Shown here: positions 53,858-62,357 of the stretch, piece after piece
Position numbering within the stretch: the stretch's first letter is position 1
How the letters are laid out: every line of letters starts with the position of its first letter
Assembly: GCA_016716365.1 (NCBI GenBank)
Contig: JADJWM010000017.1
Span: forward strand, 372,001 to 436,000
From: Chloracidobacterium sp.
GTDB lineage: Bacteria > Acidobacteriota > Blastocatellia > Pyrinomonadales > Pyrinomonadaceae
Direction of reading: 5' to 3'
Length of the DNA stretch: 64,000 bases
Made by a program: the position numbers and the translations under genes
The notes under the pieces: generated by a model
The model's database searches: none
What the model was told of the DNA's origin: nothing
The model's input: only the letters and a program-made list of their open reading frames with translations

Positions 53858-54772
53858 TTAGACCATCTTGACCACAACCTTTCCCTTTGCCCGGCCGGTT
53901 TCTACGTACGCGAGCGCGTCATTCGTTTGTTCAAATGGAAACACCTTATCGATCACGGGTTTTATGGCCCCGGCCTCGATAAGTTTCGTGATCTCACCGA
54001 GCTGACCGCCTTCTGCACGCATAAATAGGAACGAAAAATCGGTATTTGATCGCGTTGCTTTTCGCTTAGCTCCGAGACTAAGGAGTTTCGTAGCGGATCT
54101 TAAATACCACGGCAAGCCAAGTTCCGCTGCAAATTCGGGTGTCGGCGGGCCGACCAATGAGATCAGTTTTCCGCCGGATCTTAGAATTCGGAAAGACTTG
54201 TCGAGTATGTTTGGATCTCGATTGCTATGCAGCACCAGATCGTAATCTTTGAGTTTGATTTCAAAGTCCTCAGTTTTGTAATCGATCACAAGGTCAGCTC
54301 CGAGACTTTTTACCAGATCGGCATTGGCGGAGCTTGTTGTGGTCGCTACATAGGCGCCCAGATGCTTAGCCAGTTGGATCGCAAATGTACCGACACCACC
54401 CGAACCTGCCTGGATAAAGACATTCTGCCCTTTCTTTAGATCCGCTATTTCAACCAGAGCTTGCCAGGCAGTTAAGCCCACCAATGGGATCGAGGCCGCT
54501 TCTTCCATTGTCAGATTCTTGGGTTTGAGTGCGAGATCGGCTTCCTTGACCGAAATGAACTCAGCAAAGGTTCCTATTCTATGGTCTGCCGGCCGGGAAT
54601 ACACCTCATCACCGACCTTGAATTTGCTTACCTTGGAGCCTACTTTCGTGACAACACCCGCCAGATCGTGGCCGAGAGGAAACGGAGGCTTGTAGGGCAG
54701 AAAGATCTTGAATTCACCATTTCTGATCAACGAATCTAACAAATTGACGCCTGCCGAATGCACATGGACCAA
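53858..54772 (-). CDS. zinc-free MDR-family NAD(P)H:quinone oxidoreductase-like protein, 5' end disrupted
   Basis: A medium-chain dehydrogenase of the quinone-reductase type: N-terminal GroES-like fold with PPFPLGHDLAGVV, NADPH motif AGSGGVGTFAIQLAKHLGA (about residues 120-138), no structural zinc cysteines. The first start in frame is a TTG at 54772, but the homologous N-terminus (AFTVNRYGKKETLHLNEV...) continues upstream in frame for 34 codons without a start. An ATG at 54860, only 4 nt after the upstream SDR stop, is one frame off. A 2-base loss in a GCGC stretch near 54854-54857 would explain this. Lower GC than neighbours; part of the cassette behind thiC. Confidence 0.85.
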   Translation of the reverse strand: MVHVHSAGVNLLDSLIRNGEFKIFLPYKPPFPLGHDLAGVVTKVGSKVSKFKVGDEVYSRPADHRIGTFAEFISVKEADLALKPKNLTMEEAASIPLVGLTAWQALVEIADLKKGQNVFIQAGSGGVGTFAIQLAKHLGAYVATTTSSANADLVKSLGADLVIDYKTEDFEIKLKDYDLVLHSNRDPNILDKSFRILRSGGKLISLVGPPTPEFAAELGLPWYLRSATKLLSLGAKRKATRSNTDFSFLFMRAEGGQLGEITKLIEAGAIKPVIDKVFPFEQTNDALAYVETGRAKGKVVVKMV

Positions 54773-54864
54773 TACATCGTTCTCAGTTACAACCGGTTCC
54801 GATACTTCGTTAAGGTGTAACGTCTCTTTCTTGCCGTAGCGGTTTACTGTGAATGCGCATATTT

Positions 54865-55671
54865 TTAACTCTGAAACTTATTGATGTTTTTGATCATCGC
54901 TTTTTCAAACGTCTTGTAGGCAAAATGCTGGAGCCCAAGCACTACGTTTGCTCCTTTGCCGACAGGATGATTGAATTTCGGCTCTTTAGTCTCGACGAGT
55001 TTTAATACCGTGTTAATCACAGGTGTAGGTTCGGGTGCATTATCAAACAGATCATTTGCAAAGGCCGCGATCTTCTTGCGATAGGCGGAATAATCCTCGA
55101 TCTTGCCGTCAGCAGCTATCGAGCTGCCAATAATATTTGTCTTGAAACCCATCGGCTCGATCATCGCGACTTTGACGTTGAACTCATTTAGCTCAAACCT
55201 GAGGGATTTGAAATACCCTTCGAGAGCGTGTTTGGAAGCGCCATAGTAGGCAGAACTTGGGAAATTGAGTAACCCGGCGATCGAACCGACCGTGATTATT
55301 TTGCCGGAGCGTTGCTTTCTGAAATGCGGCAGCAATGAGTTTGTAACCTTGATCGTTCCCCAAAAGTTGGTTTCAAATTGCTGTCTTCCTAATTCGATAG
55401 AGGTTTCTTCGGCAAGACCGGACAAATAAAAGCCGGCGTTATTGATCAGCACATCCACACGGCCGGTATGTTTGAACAGCTCCTTCTCAAAGGATCGGAT
55501 GGAATCATCGTCGGCAATATCCAAAGCTATTACCTTAAATGGCAACGACGGCTTTATCTTTTCGGGGTTCCGGCTGGTGCCGATGACGTTGTAGCCGCTT
55601 TGGTGTAATTTGTTTGCGATCAGAAGTCCAAAGCCTGATGATGCCCCGGTGATCAATATTGTTTGTGTCAT
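54865..55671 (-). CDS. short-chain dehydrogenase/reductase
   Basis: A classical SDR: cofactor motif TGASSGFG (residues 8-15), NNAG (about 78-81), catalytic Ser in VGSIAG and Y-x3-K in YYGASK (about 154-159). At 268 aa it has normal length. The substrate is unknown. It is the first gene of a two-gene minus-strand unit with the MDR oxidoreductase and is divergent from the HxlR regulator, with two palindromic operators between them. AT-rich codon usage differs from the surrounding genes. Confidence 0.92.
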   Translation of the reverse strand: MTQTILITGASSGFGLLIANKLHQSGYNVIGTSRNPEKIKPSLPFKVIALDIADDDSIRSFEKELFKHTGRVDVLINNAGFYLSGLAEETSIELGRQQFETNFWGTIKVTNSLLPHFRKQRSGKIITVGSIAGLLNFPSSAYYGASKHALEGYFKSLRFELNEFNVKVAMIEPMGFKTNIIGSSIAADGKIEDYSAYRKKIAAFANDLFDNAPEPTPVINTVLKLVETKEPKFNHPVGKGANVVLGLQHFAYKTFEKAMIKNINKFQS

Positions 55672-55697
55672 AACAGTAACTCTGATAAGCTTTATTT

Positions 55698-55714
55698 ACT
55701 TGCATTTTGCAAGT
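55698..55714. promoter_or_regulatory. candidate HxlR operator 1
   Basis: ACTTGCATTTTGCAAGT, a near-perfect palindrome in the SDR/HxlR intergenic region, 27 bp upstream of the SDR start. Confidence 0.7.
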
Positions 55715-55738
55715 GCACATGGATGATATGATAGATAG

Positions 55739-55753
55739 CTTGCATATTGCAAG
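55739..55753. promoter_or_regulatory. candidate HxlR operator 2
   Basis: CTTGCATATTGCAAG, with the same half-sites as operator 1 and centred 40 bp away (about four helical turns), 18 bp upstream of the HxlR ATG. Confidence 0.7.
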
Positions 55754-55770
55754 TACTGTCAAATGTTTTT

Positions 55771-56166
55771 ATGAAAAAGTCTAAAAAAAGGTCGGATTGT
55801 CCGATCAGCTGTTCGCTTGATATCTGGGGCGACAAGTGGTCACTGCTGATCGTTAGAGATCTGATGTTCTTTCAAAAATCAACATATGGCGATTTCTTGA
55901 GATCGAGCGAAAAGATAGCGACCAATATCCTGGCCTCAAGACTCCAGAGCCTCGAAGACAACGGAATTATTGAACGATCGGAGCATCCGGACAGTAAGGC
56001 AAAGGTCTTATACCGTCTGACAAAAAAAGGGATCGACCTATTGCCGATCTTTGTCGAAATTCATCTGTGGGCAGAAAAATATTTCCCCCTTCCCGCGGAG
56101 TTTGAAGCAACAATTAAAGAAGCAAAAAAAGATAAGGATTTGTATATTAGATCCAGGAAAAGATAA
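55771..56166 (+). CDS. HxlR/MarR-like winged-helix transcriptional regulator
   Basis: The ATG at 55771 (MKKSKKRSDCPIS) gives the usual HxlR start; the frame extends 8 codons upstream. The conserved Cys near the N-terminus (RSDCPIS) is the redox or ligand-sensing residue in YodB/HypR-like members. The winged helix covers WGDKWSLLIVRDLMF to RLTKKG. It is divergent from the SDR-MDR pair, with two identical-type palindromes in between, so it probably represses or activates that pair in response to quinone or aldehyde stress. Lower GC than the surroundings. Confidence 0.9.
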   Translation: MKKSKKRSDCPISCSLDIWGDKWSLLIVRDLMFFQKSTYGDFLRSSEKIATNILASRLQSLEDNGIIERSEHPDSKAKVLYRLTKKGIDLLPIFVEIHLWAEKYFPLPAEFEATIKEAKKDKDLYIRSRKR

Positions 56167-56185
56167 CTTCTGAAAATTGCTTCGC

Positions 56186-56285
56186 AAAACCCGTTGGTAT
56201 GAGCGAAAAGGCAAAAGAGTTTGTTGAAACCGGCGGCGAGATCTATCACGGGAATCTGCCTGATGGGGCGAAGGAGCATCATTAA
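56186..56285 (+). pseudogene. duplicate 3' end of thiC
   Basis: Reads ...VGMSEKAKEFVETGGEIYHG...KEHH and stop, matching the last roughly 33 residues of ThiC. A 26-bp block at 56199-56224 is identical to 53730-53755 in thiC; the rest has diverged. It bounds the HxlR/SDR/MDR cassette on its right side. Confidence 0.9.
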
Positions 56286-56290
56286 CGATA

Positions 56291-56458
56291 TCACCGGAGC
56301 ATCCTTCTTATCTGCCCTCTCGACGGGATCGCCTCGATACCCATCTTCTTCAACCGGTTGATCCCGTCCTCAAGCTCCCGCATCCGCTTCAGCTCTGATG
56401 CTCCCAGAGACAGTGCCAATTGGTGTTCATTCGCGATTAGAAAAGCTGATCGGTCTAA
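56291..56458 (-). pseudogene. short open frame, possible gene remnant
   Basis: About 55 sense codons without a start, ending LKKMGIEAIPSRGQIRRMLR and stop. The charged ELKRMRELEDGINRLKK helix looks coding, but I cannot place the protein. Together with the neighbouring 56460-56690 stretch, where I see no gene, it fills the gap before the propeller gene. Confidence 0.35.
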
Positions 56459-56696
56459 TTAGGAAATCGAATGTTATTAGTTGTATAGTATTTGCATTCA
56501 AGCCTTTTTCATCTTCCTACCCCTGGTGTCAACCGCTGTGAATAAGGGACCAAACCGTCCCTCCGTTGTGGCGTTTGCGCTCTCGTTCGTCAACGAGGAC
56601 CGCATTACCTAAATGTGCAGCGTCTGTTGAATAACATTTACCGGTTGAGCGAGGAGCGCCTTGCGAACACCAACAAACAGGAAGGAAAAAGTGAAA

Positions 56697-58794
56697 ATGA
56701 ATATTAGAAACGCCCTTTTCGGGCTTATTATGGGGCTGCTCTTGCTAGCGGTCACTGCCGTAACGGTGTCGGCGGTCTGTGCTCCGGCGATTCAGGGTCA
56801 ACTGGCACTCGCCGGAACCAAGACTAACATCAAGACCTCAGGCGATCTGGCCTTCGTTGCGGTTAACGGCAATCCCGGCTCCCTCCATATCATCAACGTG
56901 GCCAATCCAAATAACCCGCAGTTATTGAGCACATGGACCCCGGCCGGGATCTCGATCTTTCCCGCGATCTCGACCTTACGCGGCCTGGCCGTCTCGGGGA
57001 ACTACGTCTACATCGGAGGACAAAGGAGTTTCTACGTTCTCGATATCTCCAACCCTTATTCGCCTGTGCTTGTTGGTGAGCTTTATGCCGAGGATTGGGA
57101 GATTAACAGCGTCGCCTACGATAACGGTAAAGTCTATTTGGGGTATGTGCGCGGAAGTTTCCAAACTTGGATGAGCGTGGTAAACGTCTCGAACCCAGCC
57201 CCAGTTTTTATGAGCACCATTAATCTTCAATCTGCGCGGCAAACTTGGACCTCGTTTGTGTCGAACGGTGTGGCCTACATAGGACTTGACGTCGGGTTCC
57301 GCATGGTCGATGTCTCGGACCCGTCGAGCCCATTGTTGCGCGGCGTTATTGGAAGCTACAATTCTTGGGGAGACGGTACTATCTCAGGCACGACATTGTA
57401 TGAAACCCACCAGTATGGTATCACCGTTTGGGATACCTCTAACCCGGAAGCACCGGTGAACATAGGACAAATCACCGGCTTTGGCACAGGCCCGAGCCTT
57501 GCGGTCGGACAGGGCAATGTCCTCTACCAGTCGACTCCTTCTCCATATGCTTTCAGGGTCGTGGACATCTCAAGCCCGAATTCACCCTGGCCGTATCGAG
57601 GCGCCTTGCCTGGGGTGTTTTTCGAGCGCATCGCGGCTCCCGCTACGGGAACTAAAGCCTACGCGGTTGACGCAACCAGGTTCGTGGTCATTGACACCAC
57701 GGACTGCCCGAGCAACTCCCCGCCCACCGCCAGCGCCGGCGGCCCGTACAGCGGCGATTTTGGTTCAGCCATCGGCATGAGCGGCGCCAGCGCCTCAGAC
57801 CCGGACACGGGTGACACACTGACCTACGAGTGGACCGTCAACTCGGCGTCTTGCAGTTTCGACGATGCGAGCGTGCTCAATCCGAATCTGACCTGCACCG
57901 GCACCGGCAATTTCACCGCCACGCTTGAGGTTAGCGACGGCGTCAACCCGCCAGTTAGCAGCGATGCGGCTGTCATGATCAACAAGTCGGCGACGACCAC
58001 GACGGTTACTTGTGCGGCGGGACCTTATACCTATACAGGCGCGGCGCAGACTCCGTGTTCGGCATCGGTAACCGGTCCGGGCGGCCTCAACCTGACGCCG
58101 ACACCGGACTATGCAAACAACACAAACGCTGGAACGGCCAATGCGAGCTACACCTATGCTGAAAGTGCGAATCACCTTGGCAGTAACGACTCGGAGAACT
58201 TTACGATCGACAAAGCCGGGTTGAATGTCACGCCTGATGCCCAACAGATACTTATCGGCAGTCCGGATCCGACCTTTACATTCTCATATTCGGGGTTTGT
58301 AAACAGTGAAGGCCAGGGTCGTCGATACTGCTCCGACCTGTGGAGTTACAGGAGTTCACACAGGTGTTGGCAGTTACACAATTACCTGTTCCGGGGGTGT
58401 TGATAATAATTACAGCTTCACTTACGGAACGGCAACTTTGAAGGTGGTCTATAACTTCAATGGATTCTTCAACCCGATCGACAACGTGAATCAAAATAAT
58501 GTCAAAGCGGGCCAGGGAATACCGGTGAAATTTAGTCTCAACGGTAATTTCGGATTAAACATTCTTGCAGCAGGGTACCCGGTTTCATATCAGGTACCGT
58601 GTGCGGGAACGGGAGATAATGGAGAAGAAATACCAACGGTGACAGCCGGTAACAGCAGCCTCAGTTACGATGCGGCAGTAGACCAATATAACTATGTCTG
58701 GAAAACAAACAAAAGTTGGCAGGGAACCTGTCGAGTATTGTTAGTTCGACTTAATGATGGCTCATCCCATACTGCGAGTTTTAGGTTCAGGTAG
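56697..58794 (+). pseudogene. exported LVIVD-type beta-propeller with PKD-like and MBG-like domains, frameshifted near the 3' end
   Basis: I chose the ATG at 56697, preceded by AGGAAGGAAA and followed by a signal peptide; a TTG lies 12 codons upstream. Residues about 35-340 contain repeats such as LHIINVANPNNPQLLSTW and FYVLDISNPYSPVLVGEL (LVIVD repeats). Then a PKD/Ig-like domain (PPTASAGGPYSG) and MBG-type repeats ending SATTTTVTC and NVTPDAQQILIGSPDPTF follow. At about 58316-58319 (CAGGGTC) the frame breaks; deleting one G joins it to the second frame (RVVDTAPTCGVTG...) that runs to 58794. A single indel thus separates a roughly 700-aa protein into two parts. Confidence 0.82.
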
Positions 58795-58829
58795 ATAGAG
58801 AATACTTGGATCTAGAATTGTAAAGCGGC

Positions 58830-58866
58830 TCAGAGAGGCTCTTATGGAAATAAGGGCCTCTTTTTT
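58830..58866 (+). terminator. rho-independent terminator after the propeller gene
   Basis: AGAGGCTCTTAT pairs with ATAAGGGCCTCT around GGAA, followed by TTTTT. No gene is seen in the remaining sequence to 59071. Confidence 0.88.
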
Positions 58867-59071
58867 GTCCGGATTTTCGCGTCGGCAGTGCCCCTCTGAT
58901 GGACGGAAAGACGCCCGATATCGCCCTGTCGCCGGCAGATCTCGCGAAAGGCTGAGATCAAAATAGGAACCTCGGCTCTCATGATCTGAGTTTCTAGGTT
59001 ATTACTATATTAAGACGCAGACAGTTCGAGAAAGGCCCAACGAAATTGTCGCCGCAGAATACGAACCATTT

Positions 59072-59300
59072 ATGCTTTCTCTTCTGCTTCGAAACCTGTT
59101 CTTCACGATAGTCCAGCCCGGCGTGGTCGCCGGGCTGGTTCCGTATTTGCTGCTGCGGTACTTTGGGTATGAGATCATTCCGCAGAGTTTGACCACGAGC
59201 CATTACGTTGCGGCGACGGTTTTCCTGATCGGTTTTTCGATCATGACGGCGTGTATTCTGCGATTTGCGACCGAGGGCAAAGGTACTCTCTCGCCGCTCG
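59072..59300 (+). pseudogene. isoprenylcysteine/phospholipid methyltransferase-like membrane protein, N-terminal remnant
   Basis: The first roughly 75 residues (FFTIVQPGVVAGLVPYLLLRYFGYE, then a second membrane helix and FATEGKGTLSPL) match the N-terminal half of ICMT/PEMT-like membrane methyltransferases. After GKGTLSPL the homology stops: the catalytic C-terminal half (RYxRNPMY-type segment) is absent, and the frame continues as low-complexity basic sequence to 59563. This is a gene broken by deletion or insertion. What replaces the missing part (59301-59570) includes a minus-strand open frame of unclear origin. Confidence 0.7.
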
Positions 59301-59576
59301 GAAAATTCCCAAACTCAACAGCATTTCTTATGACGAAAAAGACGGAATGCCGAACGCCGAATGCAACGGCGGACGCTGCATATCGCCGTGCTTTGCTTCG
59401 AGGGCGAATCCGGCAAACGTGTCGCAGTTCAGGACCGTTTCAGACTCCTTCAACGCCTTCATCCCGGGGTCGGTCACCCAGCCCTTGGGGAAATGACCCA
59501 AGGCCCCGTCCTCCCTCACACTGGCGGCGAGCTGACCCGGTTGACACCCGCGACTCACGCTAAATAAACTTTGCAC

Positions 59577-61157
59577 GTGAGTTCCGAACCGAACGCTCCC
59601 GAAAACGAACCCTCGCCGGAAAGGCCTTCTACCGCCGGGATGACGACCAAGGTCGTCAAGGGAACGTTGTGGACGCTGGCAGGGCTCTCCGTCCCGATCT
59701 TTTTCTCGCTCTTCGCCACGCCGATCGTCACCCGGCTTCTAGGCGCCGAAAGCTACGGCCTTTTCATTCTCGTCCTGCTGATCCCGACATATTTCAATTT
59801 CGCGGACTTCGGGATGAACATCGCGTCAACCAAGTTCGGCGCCGGGGCCTATGGTGAGGGTTCGCCCGAAAAGGAAGCTCGGGTCGTGCGAACGGCCGCC
59901 CTGATCGCGTTAATTGCGAGCCTGCCCTTCGCGATCGGCATCATCGCTTTTTCGGCACCGATCGTCCGCATCTTCAATGTCCCGGACCATCTTTTCGCCG
60001 AGGCAGCCTTCGCACTAAAGCTGGCGGCCGTCGGATTCGTCATCAATTGCCTGGCGACGGTGTTCAATACGCCCGAACTGTCGCGTTTGAGGATGGACCT
60101 CAACATCATGGTCACTTCGGGCGTCCGTCTTCTCGGCGTCATCGCGACGCCCATCGTGATTTATCTCGGCGGCGGAGTCACCGGTGCCGTTGCGGTTGCC
60201 CTTTCCGTTTCGATCATTACGCTGGCCGGCCACATCATCGTCTCCGCACGCCTTCTCCCGCAGCTTATCGGGACGACCATCGACCGGGATTCGGTCCGGC
60301 CGATGCTCAGGTTCGGCAGTTCGCTTGTTATCGCCGGAATCGCGGGCGTGCTGCTCGCTCAGTTGGAAAAGGTGGTTCTAACAAGGGCGACCTCGGTCGA
60401 GACCCTCGCCTATTACTCGGTCGCTGCGACATTTGCGGCGATGCTGACGCTCTTTTCGGCTTCGATCGTCCAGTCGCTCATGCCCGCATTCTCGCAGCTC
60501 CAGGGCGAGAGCAACCGGCCCGCGCTCAACGCGTTGTATTCACGCGGGATCCGGTCTACGCTGATCTGGCTGGTTCCGGCGGTGGTCTTTATGATATTTG
60601 TCGGAAGGCCGTTCTTTACTTACTGGTTCAGCGCGGATTTCGGGCGTGAAAGCACATTCCCTTTTTACATAACGGTCGCAGGACTTTTTTTCAACGTGCT
60701 TGCCTATTTTCCTTATTCCGCGATAATGGCCTCCGGGCGCTCGGATATTTTTGCGAAGATCTACTGGATCGAGCTTGTCCCGCACATCGCTCTCGTGTGG
60801 GTCCTTGCACACTGGTACGGGGCTGCGGGGGCCGCGGCCGCATGGAGCATCCGCGTCACTCTGGATGCCGCGATACTTTTCTGGCTTGCTCACCGGTTCG
60901 GCGTGCGGTTCGATCGAGGACGGATCTTGGCATTCGCGGCCGCCGCTTTGTTCATGGCATCGCCGGTCGTCGCCCTTGCAGTCTGGGGCCATCACCCGTT
61001 GGTCATTGCTTCGGCCGTCTTGGCCGCCGTGATCTATGTCTTCGCGGTTTGGCGAACGGTTCTCAAAGAAGAAGAGATCGTCTGGCTGAAGGCGACGGTT
61101 AACCGGTATCGCGGTCAATGGACGGCCCATCGCGAGGAGCCGGTGAAAGAAGGATGA
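59577..61157 (+). CDS. oligosaccharide flippase (Wzx-like, MOP superfamily)
   Basis: About 525 residues with 12-14 membrane segments. The early GTLWTLAGLSVPIFFSL and TRLLGAESYGLFILV motifs are typical of polysaccharide-export flippases, which move undecaprenyl-linked sugars across the inner membrane. The start is a GTG at 59577, with a TTG two codons upstream. The stop overlaps the heptose kinase ATG as ATGA, so these two genes are translationally coupled. A second flippase lies two genes on. Confidence 0.9.
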   Translation: MSSEPNAPENEPSPERPSTAGMTTKVVKGTLWTLAGLSVPIFFSLFATPIVTRLLGAESYGLFILVLLIPTYFNFADFGMNIASTKFGAGAYGEGSPEKEARVVRTAALIALIASLPFAIGIIAFSAPIVRIFNVPDHLFAEAAFALKLAAVGFVINCLATVFNTPELSRLRMDLNIMVTSGVRLLGVIATPIVIYLGGGVTGAVAVALSVSIITLAGHIIVSARLLPQLIGTTIDRDSVRPMLRFGSSLVIAGIAGVLLAQLEKVVLTRATSVETLAYYSVAATFAAMLTLFSASIVQSLMPAFSQLQGESNRPALNALYSRGIRSTLIWLVPAVVFMIFVGRPFFTYWFSADFGRESTFPFYITVAGLFFNVLAYFPYSAIMASGRSDIFAKIYWIELVPHIALVWVLAHWYGAAGAAAAWSIRVTLDAAILFWLAHRFGVRFDRGRILAFAAAALFMASPVVALAVWGHHPLVIASAVLAAVIYVFAVWRTVLKEEEIVWLKATVNRYRGQWTAHREEPVKEG

Positions 61158-62170
61158 AGGAAACTAACGAAAATGGCGGCCTGCTGCACGTGATCGAAAG
61201 ATTTCGCGGCGTTTCGGTCCTCGTCGTCGGCGACCTTATGCTCGACCGCTACTGGTTCGGCCGGGCCACACGTATCTCGCCGGAGGCACCGGTTCCCGTC
61301 GTACTTCTCGGTTCCGAATCGTTTGTTCCGGGCGGGGCGGGAAACGTCGCCGCCAATCTTGCAGGGCTTGGGTCCGGCGTCTATATCGCTGGTGTGGTCG
61401 GCGACGACGATCCGGGCCGCGACTTACGCTCCGAACTAAAGGCCCGAAGCATCTCGGCGGAGTGCGTTGTGACTGCGGACGACCGGCAGACGATAACCAA
61501 GACCCGGGTTTTGGTTAAGAACCAGCAGATCGCACGCATCGACGACGAAAACGCCGCCCCGCTGCCGGGCGATATCGAGGATGAGCTTCTGAAGAAGATC
61601 GGCACCGCCATGCCGAACGTAGGCGCGGTCGTGCTTTCGGATTACGCAAAAGGCTGCCTGACCGGGTCGCTAGTTCAGTCGGTCATCGAAAATGCCCGGT
61701 CGCTCGGCAAGCCCGTTCTGGTCGACCCGAAGGGCCGCGATATGACAAAGTACGCAGGGGCGACGATCCTGACGCCAAACCTCGTTGAAGCCCTTAACGC
61801 CGCCGGGATCGACGGAAATGACGAAGCGATGGCGCCGCAGGCGGCAGAGCGGATCCTGGCCGATGTCGATCTCGGGGCCTTGCTGATCACCCTGGGCGAA
61901 CACGGAATGATGTTGTTCGAACCGCCTAACGAACCGGCCTATTTCCCGTCGATGGCACGCCAGGTCTTCGACGTTACCGGGGCCGGGGACACCGTGATGG
62001 CGATCCTCTCGGCATCGATCGCCGCCGGTGCTTCGCTTCATGAGGGAATTAGGCTTGCGAACATCGGCGCCGGCATCTCGGTGGAAAAGGTGGGCACCTC
62101 GATCGTCGATCCGGAGGAGATGCGGCTTTTCATCGAAGGCCACGTATCACACGGTCAAGAAACGGCTTGA
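61154..62170 (+). CDS. rfaE1: D-glycero-beta-D-manno-heptose-7-phosphate kinase
   Basis: A PfkB-family kinase matching the kinase half of HldE: N-terminal VLVVGDLMLDRYWFG and RISPEAPVPVV, the GGAGNVAANLAGLG substrate loop, and the catalytic DVTGAGDTV near residue 282. It makes heptose-1,7-bisphosphate for LPS core heptose, so the cell likely has LPS. The adenylyltransferase half is not fused and not seen nearby. I chose the ATG at 61154 (ATGA overlap with the flippase stop) over the upstream frame opening at 61118. Confidence 0.93.
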   Translation: MKETNENGGLLHVIERFRGVSVLVVGDLMLDRYWFGRATRISPEAPVPVVLLGSESFVPGGAGNVAANLAGLGSGVYIAGVVGDDDPGRDLRSELKARSISAECVVTADDRQTITKTRVLVKNQQIARIDDENAAPLPGDIEDELLKKIGTAMPNVGAVVLSDYAKGCLTGSLVQSVIENARSLGKPVLVDPKGRDMTKYAGATILTPNLVEALNAAGIDGNDEAMAPQAAERILADVDLGALLITLGEHGMMLFEPPNEPAYFPSMARQVFDVTGAGDTVMAILSASIAAGASLHEGIRLANIGAGISVEKVGTSIVDPEEMRLFIEGHVSHGQETA

Positions 62171-62357
62171 CGGGCGGAGTTTGCGACGGCTTAATGCGGG
62201 AATTGACCCTTCACCCACCAAATAATTCCCGGCAAGGGAATTTTCCGGTGTTGGTTCGCGGTGGTAGGCGCTTAGTGATGCAATTTGCAGGGATCATCTA
62301 TCCGCCGGCGAGCTGCGGTCCGCGAGACCGTCTTCAGCAAGGACAGATAAGTAACAC

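Noticed and set aside
53856..56285. Cassette behind thiC as a prophage or transposon
   Set aside because: No integrase, transposase or terminal inverted repeats are visible; only the duplicated thiC tail supports mobility.
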